From: an uncultured Caproiciproducens sp.
Lineage (GTDB): Bacteria; Bacillota; Clostridia; Oscillospirales; Acutalibacteraceae
Direction of reading: 5' to 3'
Length of the DNA: 64,000 bases
Assembly (NCBI RefSeq): GCF_963664915.1
Contig: NZ_OY761810.1
Coordinates: forward strand, 2,494,661-2,558,660
How positions within the stretch are numbered: the first letter of the stretch is position 1; every line of letters begins with the position of its first letter. Below the pieces are notes generated by a model that was not told where the DNA came from, did no database searches, and worked only from the letters and a program-made list of their open reading frames with translations. Positions 50,557 to 60,083 of this stretch are shown here, piece after piece. The position numbers and the translations under genes were made by a program.

Positions 50557-51957
50557 ATGGCTAAAAAAATTGAAATTACCGAAACTGTTCTGCGTGATGC
50601 GCACCAATCTCTGATCGCCACCAGAATGCCGATTGAAGACATGCTGCCGATCCTTGGCAAGCTCGATCAGGTGGGGTATTATTCCCTGGAGTGCTGGGGC
50701 GGCGCAACTTTCGACGCCTGTCTCCGTTTTTTAAACGAGGATCCGTGGGAAAGATTAAGAGTCCTTCGCAAAAATTGCCCCAACACAAAGCTTCAAATGC
50801 TCTTCAGGGGACAGAATATGCTGGGTTACCGCCATTATGCAGATGATGTGCTGGAATACTTTGTTCAGCGTTCCGTTGCAAATGGCATTGACATTATCCG
50901 AATTTTCGATGCTCTGAACGACATTAAAAATCTTAATGTTGCTATAAAAGCCGCAAAAAAAGAGGGCGCGCATGCCCAGGTTGCTATTTCCTACACAACC
51001 GGCCCGATTTTCACGCACGAATATTATATTGATTATGCAAAGAGAATTGAGGATACGGGGGCAGATTCCATCTGTATTAAAGACATGGCCGCGCTATTAA
51101 CGCCTTATGAAACCTACGACCTTGTAAAAGCAATTAAATCTGCGGTCAAAATCCCGGTTCAGCTGCATACGCATTATACATCCGGGTTGGCATCCATGTG
51201 CGAACTAAAAGCCGTTGAGGCTGGCGTCGATATGATCGACACCGCCATGTCTCCTTTGGCGCTTGGAACTTCCCATACTCCGACGGAGTCTATGGTGGCA
51301 GCACTGATGGGGACTGAATACGATACAGGCCTTGATTTGGTTCTTCTAAATGAGATCAGAGAATATTTTATGACATTGCGAGCAAAGTATATCAAAAGCG
51401 GTTTGCTTGACCCAAGCATGCTTGCGACAAACACAAAGGCTTTAATTTATCAGGTACCGGGCGGAATGCTTTCGAACCTGCTTTCACAGCTGAAACAGGC
51501 TGGAAAGGCTGACAAATTGGAAGATGTTTTGCAGGAAGTGCCGCGTGTACGCAAGGATTCAGGTTATCCGCCGCTTGTAACTCCCACATCGCAAATTGTT
51601 GGTACACAGGCTGTTTACAATATCATTACCGGCGAACGGTACAAAATGTGTACAAATGAGTTCAAAGATCTGGTTGCCGGGAAATACGGTTCAACCCCTT
51701 TGCCGATTGATGATGAATTTGCGAAAAAAATTATTGGCGACACACCAAGGATTACCTGCCGTCCGGCGGATCTTCTGAAACCTGAACTTGAATCGCTTCG
51801 TAAAGAGTGCGCCGAGTGGACGGAGCAAGAAGAAGACGTGCTTTCCTACGCTCAGTTTCCCAAGGTCGCTACGGACTTCTTTAAGAAACGTGCAGAGAAG
51901 AAGTATGGTATTGACGGCAAACACGCCGATGCTGAAAAAATGGTTCATCCAGTCTAA
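50557..51957 (+). CDS. Oxaloacetate decarboxylase alpha / transcarboxylase 5S subunit
   Basis: This 466-residue HMGL-like TIM barrel takes a carboxyl group from oxaloacetate to biotin, giving pyruvate (or the reverse). Metal-site residues are D14 (RDAHQS), K175 in CIKDMAAL (normally carbamylated) and H204/H206 (HTHYTSG). The conserved-carboxylase domain follows from about 300 (TPTSQIVGTQA). It has no fused biotin domain, consistent with the separate carrier gene 15 bases upstream. Membrane beta and gamma subunits of the sodium-pumping decarboxylase are not in the window. Confidence 0.93.
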   Translation: MAKKIEITETVLRDAHQSLIATRMPIEDMLPILGKLDQVGYYSLECWGGATFDACLRFLNEDPWERLRVLRKNCPNTKLQMLFRGQNMLGYRHYADDVLEYFVQRSVANGIDIIRIFDALNDIKNLNVAIKAAKKEGAHAQVAISYTTGPIFTHEYYIDYAKRIEDTGADSICIKDMAALLTPYETYDLVKAIKSAVKIPVQLHTHYTSGLASMCELKAVEAGVDMIDTAMSPLALGTSHTPTESMVAALMGTEYDTGLDLVLLNEIREYFMTLRAKYIKSGLLDPSMLATNTKALIYQVPGGMLSNLLSQLKQAGKADKLEDVLQEVPRVRKDSGYPPLVTPTSQIVGTQAVYNIITGERYKMCTNEFKDLVAGKYGSTPLPIDDEFAKKIIGDTPRITCRPADLLKPELESLRKECAEWTEQEEDVLSYAQFPKVATDFFKKRAEKKYGIDGKHADAEKMVHPV

Positions 51958-51974
51958 ATATTGTTCGGTTTATC

Positions 51975-52009
51975 AATTCAGCCCCAATTTAGGGGCTGAA
52001 TTGTTTTGC
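51975..52009 (+). terminator. Terminator after the carboxyltransferase cluster
   Basis: AATTCAGCCCC (51975-51985) pairs perfectly with GGGGCTGAATT (51992-52002) around AATTTA, followed by GTTTTG. Confidence 0.87.
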
Positions 52010-52014
52010 TGTAG

Positions 52015-52042
52015 TTGACAATTACTATAGGAAACTGATATT
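52015..52042 (+). promoter_or_regulatory. Promoter candidate for the yicC-remA-gmk operon
   Basis: TTGACA (52015-52020) is perfect; GATATT (52037-52042) follows after 16 bases. TATAAT near 52050 is an alternative but too far. Confidence 0.5.
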
Positions 52043-52120
52043 ATTAATTATAATAATGCTCTTTGTTCAAATAACATAGGTTCCGTAAGATAATTTTATG
52101 ATGAATTGAGATGATACTGC

Positions 52121-52999
52121 GTGATTAAAAGCATGACAGGCTTTGGAAGATGTGAAGAAGTGATTAACGGACGGGATGTTATCATTGAAATTAAATCGGT
52201 TAATCATCGATATTTTGAGTATTCTTCAAGAATTACCCGCGGTTATGGCTTTTTGGATGAAAAATTAAAAACATATCTGCAAAGCAAAATTTCCAGAGGA
52301 AAAGTTGATGTTTATGCTTCCATTGAAACAATGGAAGATACGGATGCGCAGGTATTGGTGAATCATTCTCTGGCGGCGGGTTATGTGAATGCGCTGCGGG
52401 AACTGGCACAGCGTTATAAATTGCGAGACGATATTTCGGTAGGAACCGTTTCAAGGTATTCTGATATTTTTACTATACACAAAGCGCCGGAGGATGAGCA
52501 GATCATTTGGGATTCCGTCCGTAAAGTGACTGATAAAGCGTTAAATGCTTTTATTAAAATGAGAGAGACGGAGGGTGAGCGATTAAAAGCCGATGTTTTA
52601 CAGCGTGCGGAAACAATTTTGCAGGCTATCGGCAAAATCGAAGAACGGTCTCCGCAGACTGTGAGTGAATATCAGCAGAAACTGACTCAGAAGATCAGTG
52701 AAATGCTGAGTGACACCAATATTGATGAGCAGAGGATTTTGACTGAAACTGCTATTTTTGCTGATAAAATTGCTGTCTCTGAAGAAACTGTCCGGCTCCG
52801 CAGTCATTTCGATCAGTTTTCGCATATGCTTAACGCCAATGAAGCAATTGGGCGCAAGCTTGATTTTATTGTCCAGGAAATGAATCGCGAAGCAAACACC
52901 ATAGGATCAAAATGCATTGATTCCCAAATAGCATACATGGTTGTAGATATCAAGGCGGAGATTGAAAAAATCCGCGAACAGATACAGAACATAGAGTGA
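52121..52999 (+). CDS. yicC: YicC/YloC-family endoribonuclease
   Basis: YicC-family proteins are metal-dependent endoribonucleases (YloC in Bacillus). The 292-residue protein starts with the canonical [10 protein letters not shown] and has [15 protein letters not shown] (26-40) and a C-terminal DUF1732 part, [22 protein letters not shown]. The GTG start gives the family's standard N-terminus; no strong ribosome-binding site is visible just upstream. It heads the conserved run yicC-remA-gmk-rpoZ-priA. Confidence 0.92.
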   Translation: MIKSMTGFGRCEEVINGRDVIIEIKSVNHRYFEYSSRITRGYGFLDEKLKTYLQSKISRGKVDVYASIETMEDTDAQVLVNHSLAAGYVNALRELAQRYKLRDDISVGTVSRYSDIFTIHKAPEDEQIIWDSVRKVTDKALNAFIKMRETEGERLKADVLQRAETILQAIGKIEERSPQTVSEYQQKLTQKISEMLSDTNIDEQRILTETAIFADKIAVSEETVRLRSHFDQFSHMLNANEAIGRKLDFIVQEMNREANTIGSKCIDSQIAYMVVDIKAEIEKIREQIQNIE

Positions 53000-53031
53000 T
53001 CATTGCCGCGGCAATAGAAGGAGATATCTTT

Positions 53032-53310
53032 ATGAAGCTTATTAATATCGGATTTGGCAATATGGTTTCTGCAAACCGGCTTGTTGCGATTGTCAGCCCG
53101 GAGTCTGCTCCAATTAAACGCGTCATTCAGGATGCAAAGGAGCGTGGTACTTTGATTGACGCAACTTATGGCCGCCGCACAAGGGCGGTTATTATAACGG
53201 ACAGCGACCATGTAATTCTATCTGCCGTACAACCGGAAACCGTCGCCAATAGGCTGAATGACCGTGAAGAAGACCTTACCGAGGAGGAACTCGAAGACGA
53301 TGAAGAGTAA
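53032..53310 (+). CDS. remA: Extracellular-matrix regulator RemA (DUF370)
   Basis: RemA is a small DNA-binding protein that in Bacillus activates matrix genes. The 92-residue protein has the family start [30 protein letters not shown] and the later [26 protein letters not shown]; the tail is acidic. GAAGGAG lies 8 bases before the ATG at 53032. The gmk start lies in its last codons. In clostridia its target genes are mostly unknown. Confidence 0.94.
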   Translation: MKLINIGFGNMVSANRLVAIVSPESAPIKRVIQDAKERGTLIDATYGRRTRAVIITDSDHVILSAVQPETVANRLNDREEDLTEEELEDDEE

Positions 53311-53911
53311 AGGACTTCTGATCGTTTTTTCCGGCCCGTCAGGTGCGGGAAAAGATACCATCTTGAGAAAGCTGCAGGAAAAAAATCCGGATATTCGCTT
53401 ATCTATATCAGCGACAACGCGCCAGCCCCGTCAGGGCGAAGTTCATGGCAGCGATTATTTCTTTGTAGATAAAAATGAATTTATCAGAATGACGGAGCAA
53501 AACGAAATGCTTGAAAGTGCCGAATACTGCGGCAATTTTTATGGAACACCACGCAAACCAATTGATAACTGGATTGATGACGGAAACGATGTGATTTTAG
53601 AAATCGAAGTTCAGGGCGGTTCTCAAATCAAAAAAAAATGTCCTGACAGTATCAGTATTTTCATTCTTCCTCCTTCATTTGCAGTACTTGAGCAGCGGTT
53701 AAAAAGCCGGAAAACAGAGAGCGAAGAAGTGGTTCAAAAAAGGCTTGCTGTTGCCCGTGAAGAGATCTTGGAAGCTGTTCACTACGATTATGCTGTAATT
53801 AATGATACAATCGATCATGCGGTCGACGAAATTATTCACATTATTTGTGCTGAAAAGCATAAAGTAAAGAGAGACAATTATTTAATTGAAAGGATACTGA
53901 ATCATGCTTAA
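53300..53911 (+). CDS. gmk: Guanylate kinase
   Basis: Gmk phosphorylates GMP to GDP. The P-loop is GPSGAGKDT at 12-20, and [20 protein letters not shown] holds the GMP-binding region. [13 protein letters not shown] and [10 protein letters not shown] follow. The 203-residue length is normal. The ATG at 53300 overlaps the end of remA; GAGGAGG lies 8-14 bases upstream, within remA. The longer frame has no start signal. Confidence 0.96.
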   Translation: MKSKGLLIVFSGPSGAGKDTILRKLQEKNPDIRLSISATTRQPRQGEVHGSDYFFVDKNEFIRMTEQNEMLESAEYCGNFYGTPRKPIDNWIDDGNDVILEIEVQGGSQIKKKCPDSISIFILPPSFAVLEQRLKSRKTESEEVVQKRLAVAREEILEAVHYDYAVINDTIDHAVDEIIHIICAEKHKVKRDNYLIERILNHA

Positions 53912-54107
53912 ACCATCTGCAGATCTAATAATAGGGCCAACACAAAGCCGATATTCCCTTGTTGTCGCTGTTTCAAAAAGAGCAAGAGAAATTGCAGCCA
54001 ACGCGGAGAGCAAAGGGGAAATATTAATAGAGAAACCGGTTGATATGGCTGTTCACGAAATAATGGACCATAAATACATTGTTATCGAATCGAAGAACAC
54101 AGATTGA
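53904..54107 (+). CDS. rpoZ: RNA polymerase omega subunit
   Basis: Omega helps assemble RNA polymerase. The 67-residue protein has SRYSLVVAVSKRAREIA, the conserved helix that contacts beta-prime, and PVDMAVHEI later. It overlaps the end of gmk by eight bases, as is common in Firmicutes. The position between gmk and priA supports the call. Confidence 0.93.
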   Translation: MLKPSADLIIGPTQSRYSLVVAVSKRAREIAANAESKGEILIEKPVDMAVHEIMDHKYIVIESKNTD

Positions 54108-54123
54108 CCCATAGAGGTATATC

Positions 54124-56577
54124 ATGTCCGACTTTTCCATTGCAAAAGTAGCGGTAGAAAAAACCGTCTATCATTTTGACAAAGCTTTTGATTATATGGT
54201 TCCTGCCGAACTGCTTTCATCAGTAAAGCCAGGATGCCGTGTAATGGTGCCGTTCGGCGGAGCAAACAGCAAGCGCCAGGGAATGATACTTGAGCTGGTC
54301 AGCCAAAACGGCGCGGACAAATTAAAACCGGTTTTGGAAATGCTTGATGCGGCGCCGCTTCTTTCAGATGAAGCCCTGCATCTTGTTGTTTGGCTGAAAG
54401 AACATTATTTTTGCACTCTGTATGATGCTGTCAAACTGCTTTTACCGACTGGGGTCAATTTTAAAATCAGAACGCAATATTCGCTTGGCGCAGAAATAAA
54501 CTCTTTGGATATGGCTGATTTCAGCGAAATTGAAAAACAGGTGATCGCTTATATTGCACATGCCGGCGTTGCTGTAGACCGTGAAACTCTTTTAAAGGAT
54601 ATAGGGCTTTCCGGTGATTCAAACGCTCCTGAAAGGCTTTGCAAAGCAAAGATACTGGTTAAGAGCAGCGGTACTGTTCGCCAAATTGGAGACGCAGCAC
54701 AAAAAATGGTACGGCTAATAGAAAATTTAGAGCCGCAAAAGTTGACTCCAAAGCAAAAAAGTGTTTACAATATTCTTTGCGATGTCGGAAGTGCTTCTCT
54801 AAAGGAACTCTGCTATTTTGCCGGCGTTACTCCCTCGGTTGTAAACACACTGACAGTTAAGGGAATTGCGCAATACTACGATATTGAAGTTTACCGGAAT
54901 CCTTATGATCATATTCAGGACTGCGGGCCGCGAGAAGAGATTGTACTCTCAACGGAGCAGCAGACAGCTTACATGAATTTATATCACCAATACAAATCAG
55001 ACTGCGGCAGTGTTTCTTTGCTGTATGGTGTTACCGGAAGCGGAAAAACATCAGTCTTTATGAAGCTGATTGATGATGTGAAGTCGGACGGCCGCGGGGT
55101 TATTGTAATGGTGCCGGAAATTTCGCTCACTCCTCAGACCATTTCTTTGTTTCATCAGAGATATGGGCGTGAAGTCGCCGTTTTTCACAGTGGGCTGACG
55201 CTTGGGGAGCGGATGGATGAATGGAAAAGAGTCAATAACGGAGAAGCGTTGATTGCAGTTGGCACGCGTTCGGCGGTCTTTGCTCCGTTTCAGAACCTTG
55301 GCCTTATCATTTTGGATGAGGAGCAGGAATATACCTATAAATCGGAATCGTCTCCGCGTTATCATGCGCGCGATGTTGCAAAATATCGCTGTGCATACAA
55401 TAAGGCTCTGCTTGTGCTGTCATCGGCCACCCCCTCCATTGAAAGCTATTATCTTGCACAAAATGGACGTTACGGTTTTAATGCGCTTTCCAACCGATAT
55501 GGAAATGCTCTGCTTCCTGAAGTCACAGTTGTTGATATGAATGCGGAACTTGAAAATGGGAACGATACAATTTTGAGTTCGCTTCTGCTTCAGGCTTTAA
55601 ACGAAAACCTGAATGATCATAAACAGTCGATTGTTCTGCTGAACCGCAGAGGATATAACACATTTGTTTCCTGCAAGGCTTGTGGATATGTAATAACATG
55701 TCCGAACTGCAGCATTTCATTAACGTATCATTCCGCTAATAACCGGATGATGTGCCATTATTGTGGCTATTCCGTAGAGTTAACGCAGGAGTGTCCCCAG
55801 TGCCACGAAAACAAGGTGCGTTATACCGGCTATGGCACGCAGCGTGCCGAGCAGCAGCTTCAGGCATTTTTGCCTGATGCGCGCATTTTGAGACTGGACA
55901 CCGACTCCACTATGACACGGTTTGCATATGAAAAAAAACTTCGGCTGTTTGCCGATGGGGAATATGACATTATCATCGGAACACAGATGGTTGCAAAAGG
56001 ACTTGACTTTGAAAATGTTACGCTTGTCGGTGTGCTTTCGGCCGATCAGACGCTTTACAGTGATGATTTCAGAAGTTATGAGCGCGCGTTTGATCTTCTG
56101 ACACAGGTTGTCGGCCGTTCCGGGCGTGGTAAATTTGCAGGTAAAGCAATTATCCAAACTTTTACACCGGAAAATAATATTATTAAGTTAGCTGCCAAGC
56201 AGGATTATCAGGAATACTACGAAGGGGAAATCGCGATCAGAAAAGCGATGCTTTATCCTCCTTTTTCAGATATTTGTGTAATTGGATTCGTAGGCGGCAC
56301 TGAAGCGAAAGTGCAGAAGGCCAGCAAAGCCTTTTTAAATATTCTCAGGCCGCTCGCACAAAGCGACTATTCCGGACAGCCAATGAGGGTTTTAAATCCT
56401 TCTCCGGCATTAATTGGTAAGGTAAGTAATAAATATAGATATAAATTAATCATTAAGTGCCGCAATAACGCAAAATTCAGAGAAATGATTTCAAGACTTC
56501 TGATTCAGTTTGCAGGAGATCGTGAATTTTCCTCTGTAACGGTCTTTGCGGACATGAATCCAGATAGTATTATGTAA
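54124..56577 (+). CDS. priA: Primosomal replication helicase PriA
   Basis: PriA restarts collapsed replication forks and loads the helicase. The 817-residue protein has an N-terminal DNA-binding domain (about 1-105), a winged helix and a superfamily 2 helicase core with Walker A GVTGSGKT at about 303-310 and the DEEH-type box read as DEEQ (LDEEQEYTYK) at about 399. Eight zinc cysteines follow in CKACGYVITCPNC, CHYCGYS and CPQCHE. TQVVGRSGR marks motif VI. AGAGGT lies about 8 bases before the ATG. Confidence 0.96.
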   Translation: MSDFSIAKVAVEKTVYHFDKAFDYMVPAELLSSVKPGCRVMVPFGGANSKRQGMILELVSQNGADKLKPVLEMLDAAPLLSDEALHLVVWLKEHYFCTLYDAVKLLLPTGVNFKIRTQYSLGAEINSLDMADFSEIEKQVIAYIAHAGVAVDRETLLKDIGLSGDSNAPERLCKAKILVKSSGTVRQIGDAAQKMVRLIENLEPQKLTPKQKSVYNILCDVGSASLKELCYFAGVTPSVVNTLTVKGIAQYYDIEVYRNPYDHIQDCGPREEIVLSTEQQTAYMNLYHQYKSDCGSVSLLYGVTGSGKTSVFMKLIDDVKSDGRGVIVMVPEISLTPQTISLFHQRYGREVAVFHSGLTLGERMDEWKRVNNGEALIAVGTRSAVFAPFQNLGLIILDEEQEYTYKSESSPRYHARDVAKYRCAYNKALLVLSSATPSIESYYLAQNGRYGFNALSNRYGNALLPEVTVVDMNAELENGNDTILSSLLLQALNENLNDHKQSIVLLNRRGYNTFVSCKACGYVITCPNCSISLTYHSANNRMMCHYCGYSVELTQECPQCHENKVRYTGYGTQRAEQQLQAFLPDARILRLDTDSTMTRFAYEKKLRLFADGEYDIIIGTQMVAKGLDFENVTLVGVLSADQTLYSDDFRSYERAFDLLTQVVGRSGRGKFAGKAIIQTFTPENNIIKLAAKQDYQEYYEGEIAIRKAMLYPPFSDICVIGFVGGTEAKVQKASKAFLNILRPLAQSDYSGQPMRVLNPSPALIGKVSNKYRYKLIIKCRNNAKFREMISRLLIQFAGDREFSSVTVFADMNPDSIM

Positions 56578-56592
56578 ATTGGAGGTATAATT

Positions 56593-57066
56593 ATGGCTAT
56601 TAGAAACATTATAAAAGAGGGAGATCCGTTCCTTAACCGGGTATGTCATCCTGTTGAGAAATTTGACAAAAGGCTTGCAGTTTTGCTTGACGATATGCAG
56701 GAAACAATGCACAGTGCCGACGGAGTTGGCCTTGCTGCACCGCAGGTAGGCATCCTGAGAAGGGCCGTCGTGATCGATGTCGGCGAAGGCCCGATCGAAT
56801 TGATCAATCCGGTTTTTCTTGAACAAAGCGGTGAGCAAGAATGCGTAGAAGGCTGCCTGTCTGCGCCCGGACAGTACGGCATTACAAAACGTCCAATGCA
56901 TATTAAAGTCCGTGCGCAAAACCGAAAAGGAGAATTCTTTGAGCTTGAAGGGGAGGAACTGCTTGCTACGGTCTCATGCCATGAGGTTGACCATTTAGAC
57001 GGCATCCTGTTCAAATCCCATGTAATTCATATGCTGGATGATGAAGAGCTGGCGAAGTTAAAATAA
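56593..57066 (+). CDS. def: Peptide deformylase
   Basis: Def removes the formyl group from nascent proteins. The three family motifs are intact: GVGLAAPQ (44-51), EGCLS with metal ligand C88, and HEVDH with H130, E131 and H134. The 157-residue length fits type 1 enzymes. TTGGAGG lies 8 bases before the ATG. It is followed by fmt after 17 bases, the usual pair. Confidence 0.97.
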   Translation: MAIRNIIKEGDPFLNRVCHPVEKFDKRLAVLLDDMQETMHSADGVGLAAPQVGILRRAVVIDVGEGPIELINPVFLEQSGEQECVEGCLSAPGQYGITKRPMHIKVRAQNRKGEFFELEGEELLATVSCHEVDHLDGILFKSHVIHMLDDEELAKLK

Positions 57067-57083
57067 TAAAAGCGGGTGATTCA

Positions 57084-58010
57084 ATGCGTATTGTTTTTAT
57101 GGGAACGCCGGATTTTGCCGTTCCATGCCTGAAACGTTTGATTGATGCGGGGCATGACCTTTGTGCCGTTTTTACACAGCCTGATAAACCGAAGGGGAGA
57201 GGTTATGCGCTTACACCGTCCCCGGTAAAGGTGCTAGCGGCTGAGAAAAACATTACCGTATTTCAGCCTAAAACGCTTCGTACGGAAGAAGCCGCTGAAA
57301 CGATCCGGAATCTGAAACCCGACGTGATTGTTGTAGTTGCTTATGGTAAAATACTGCCCAAAGAGGTCCTTGATATTCCGCCTTTTGGGTGCATCAATGT
57401 TCATGCTTCCCTTTTGCCGAAATATCGTGGAGCTGCCCCGATTCAATGGTCCGTCATAAATGGCGACAAGGTAACGGGCGTTACAACAATGTTTATGTCC
57501 GAAGGACTTGATACAGGAGATATGCTGCTGACCGCCCAAACAGAAATTGATTCTGAAGAGACTTCCGGTGAACTGCATGAACGGCTTTCGCTGATGGGTG
57601 CGGAACTGATTGTGCAGACACTTCAAAAAGTGGAAGACGGATCAATCGAGCGTATCCCGCAGAGCGATGAAAATACCTGCTATGCTTCTATGCTGACAAA
57701 AGAGCTTGCCCGCATTGACTGGAGCAAATCAGCCAATGAAATTCATAATTTGGTTCGTGGGCTTTCCCCATGGCCTGTTGCATATACAATTTACCATAAT
57801 AAACTTTTAAAGATTCACAAAACAATGGCTGTGAATGGATATAAAGGAAATGCCGGTGAAATAGCAAATACCGACGGAATGTTTGTTGTATTCTGCGGCG
57901 AAAAGACTGCCCTTGAACTTATGGAAGTCCAATATGAAGGCGGTAAAAGAATGAGTGGAAAAGATTTTCTTCGCGGACATCCGGTTGGTGAAGATCTTTT
58001 TTTAAAATAA
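57084..58010 (+). CDS. fmt: Methionyl-tRNA formyltransferase
   Basis: Fmt formylates initiator Met-tRNA using 10-formyl-tetrahydrofolate. The N-terminal domain has MRIVFMGTPDFAVP at the start, INVHASLLPKYRGAAPIQW (catalytic region with the conserved N-H-D set) and GLDTGDML; the C-terminal domain binds tRNA. The 308-residue length is normal. GCGGGTGAT precedes the ATG. It is in the def-fmt-yugP-rsmB run. Confidence 0.97.
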   Translation: MRIVFMGTPDFAVPCLKRLIDAGHDLCAVFTQPDKPKGRGYALTPSPVKVLAAEKNITVFQPKTLRTEEAAETIRNLKPDVIVVVAYGKILPKEVLDIPPFGCINVHASLLPKYRGAAPIQWSVINGDKVTGVTTMFMSEGLDTGDMLLTAQTEIDSEETSGELHERLSLMGAELIVQTLQKVEDGSIERIPQSDENTCYASMLTKELARIDWSKSANEIHNLVRGLSPWPVAYTIYHNKLLKIHKTMAVNGYKGNAGEIANTDGMFVVFCGEKTALELMEVQYEGGKRMSGKDFLRGHPVGEDLFLK

Positions 58011-58021
58011 ACGGAGGTGTC

Positions 58022-58735
58022 ATGATGAGAATGGGATTTTATTATTTTGATTATACATACTTTATTTTTATTGTGCCCGCGCTGATTGTAACGATGATTG
58101 CACAATTTCAAGTAAAATCGACTTTTGAAAAATATTCCCGTATCTCGACCGCAAGGAATATGACCGGAGCACAGGCTGCCGCAAGTGTTGCTGAGTTCGG
58201 CGGCGCCCAAGGCGTGCAGGTGCAGCGCATATCCGGAAACCTAACCGATAATTTTGATCCCCGGAATAATACGATCAGCCTTTCCGATCAAGTTTACTCA
58301 TCTACTACCATTGCAGCGCTTGGTGTGGCAGCCCATGAAGCCGGGCATGCGATTCAGCACGCGCAGGGGTATTTTCCGAATAAAATCCGCGCGGTTTTGG
58401 TTCCGGTTACAAATGTCGGCTCACGGCTTGCGGTGCCGCTTGTAATTGTCGGATTAATTTTACCCGTTCAGTATAACTTTGTCGTGACTTTTGGCATTGC
58501 ACTATACAGTTTTGCCGTATTGTTTCAGCTTGTAACGCTTCCTGTTGAGTTTAATGCAAGCTTTCGTGCGATCCGCACACTGGATGAGGCAGGGATTTTA
58601 TATCCTGACGAACTCGAGGGAGCAAAAAAAGTTTTGAAAGCAGCAGCAATGACTTATTTAGCAGCAAGTTTTACTGCTATCATGTCACTTTTGAGATTGA
58701 TTCTGATTGCAGGCAACAGACGGGGTAGGGATTAA
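58022..58735 (+). CDS. yugP: YugP-family membrane zinc metallopeptidase
   Basis: This 237-residue membrane protein has an N-terminal helix, the zinc motif HEAGH (H105-E106-xx-H109) after a short cytoplasmic or external region, and three further hydrophobic helices. PVEFNASFRAIRTLDEAGIL follows and supplies a likely third ligand region. The substrate is unknown. A second ATG three bases downstream is also possible (CGGAGGTG upstream). It overlaps the start of rsmB by one base. Confidence 0.92.
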   Translation: MMRMGFYYFDYTYFIFIVPALIVTMIAQFQVKSTFEKYSRISTARNMTGAQAAASVAEFGGAQGVQVQRISGNLTDNFDPRNNTISLSDQVYSSTTIAALGVAAHEAGHAIQHAQGYFPNKIRAVLVPVTNVGSRLAVPLVIVGLILPVQYNFVVTFGIALYSFAVLFQLVTLPVEFNASFRAIRTLDEAGILYPDELEGAKKVLKAAAMTYLAASFTAIMSLLRLILIAGNRRGRD

Positions 58736-60072
58736 TGGACAATGCAAGGTCAGCCGCTCTCGCCGCTCTTTTGCATGTTGATGTCAGTGAAGGCTATTCC
58801 AATATTGTTCTGGACAAAACACTAACTTCTTTTTCTTTGGAGCAGCGTGACAAAGCACTTGCTTCGGCAATATTTTACGGAGTTCTGGAGCGCCGCATTA
58901 CACTGAATTACACGATCAGCCAGTTTTCTAAAACGCCATTAAATAAAATGTCGCCGCAGGTACTTGAAATACTGCGGATAGGTGCATATCAGATTATGTA
59001 TCTTGATAAAATTCCGAAATCCGCAGCCGTGAATGAATCGGTCATTCTCGCAAAAGAAAATGGAGCTGTAAAGGCATCCGGCTTTATTAATGCGGTGCTT
59101 CGGTCTTTGATCCGAAATATTGATCAACTTAAGATGCCCGATGCTGAAATAAATCCTTTACTTTCTTTAAGCATCCGGTACTCGTGCCCGGAATGGCTGA
59201 TAGCATTATGGCAGGAGGCTTATGGAAAAGAGTGTACTCTTAGTCTGCTGGAAAGCACGTTGCTCAAGCCGCCCGTATTTGCCAGGGCGAATAATACCTG
59301 CATTTCTGTGGAAGACTTAATGAAAAAGTTTAATTCGGAGGGTATAAAGGCAACTGCCATTACATGGCTTGAGCAGGCTGTTGAATTGCAGCAGACCGGT
59401 GCCGTCGGTCAGTCTGCCTGTTATCAGGATGGACTGTTTCACATACAGGATCTTTCCTCTCAGCTGTGCTGCTCTTTACTCAACCCAATTCCCGGCCAAA
59501 GAATCATCGACGTCTGCTCCGCTCCCGGAGGGAAGACGTTTACCATAGCTGAAATGATGAAAAACGAGGGTGCACTTCTCGCTTTTGATAAATATAAGGG
59601 CAAAGTGCATTTGATAAAACAGGGTGCGCAGCGCTTAAATCTGTCTGTTGTAAATGCTGCGGTCCGTGATGCTTCCAACGCCGAAAAGGAGTTAGATCCG
59701 GCGGACAAAGTTCTTTGTGACGTACCGTGTTCCGGCTTTGGGATTATCCGGCGCAAACCGGAAATTAAGTATAAATTACGGTCAGCTATTGACAGTTTGC
59801 CTGATTTGCAGTACCTTATTCTGTATAAATCATCAAAATTGGTAAAAACGAATGGAACTTTGTTTTACTCTACCTGCACTTTAAACCCAAAAGAAAATGA
59901 TGAGGTGGCAGCTAAATTTCTTCAGCATAACCATGACTTTGAGCCTCTGCCTCTCAATTTGCCCGATACGATTCACCACATTGTTGCCGATGAACCGGAT
60001 CATCAGCTTACGCTGATGCCGCATGTTCACGGAACGGATGGCTTTTTTATCGCGGCTTTTCGAAAAAAATAG
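58735..60072 (+). CDS. rsmB: 16S rRNA m5C967 methyltransferase
   Basis: RsmB methylates C967 of 16S rRNA with S-adenosylmethionine. The 445-residue protein has a NusB-like N-terminal domain (about 1-135) and a methyltransferase domain with DVCSAPGGKTFTIAEMM (SAM site). The catalytic cysteines are in CDVPCSGFG and YSTCTLNPKEN. Its ATG overlaps the yugP stop (ATTAATGG), indicating coupling. rlmN follows after 11 bases. Confidence 0.95.
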   Translation: MDNARSAALAALLHVDVSEGYSNIVLDKTLTSFSLEQRDKALASAIFYGVLERRITLNYTISQFSKTPLNKMSPQVLEILRIGAYQIMYLDKIPKSAAVNESVILAKENGAVKASGFINAVLRSLIRNIDQLKMPDAEINPLLSLSIRYSCPEWLIALWQEAYGKECTLSLLESTLLKPPVFARANNTCISVEDLMKKFNSEGIKATAITWLEQAVELQQTGAVGQSACYQDGLFHIQDLSSQLCCSLLNPIPGQRIIDVCSAPGGKTFTIAEMMKNEGALLAFDKYKGKVHLIKQGAQRLNLSVVNAAVRDASNAEKELDPADKVLCDVPCSGFGIIRRKPEIKYKLRSAIDSLPDLQYLILYKSSKLVKTNGTLFYSTCTLNPKENDEVAAKFLQHNHDFEPLPLNLPDTIHHIVADEPDHQLTLMPHVHGTDGFFIAAFRKK

Positions 60073-60083
60073 GAGTGAATGTT

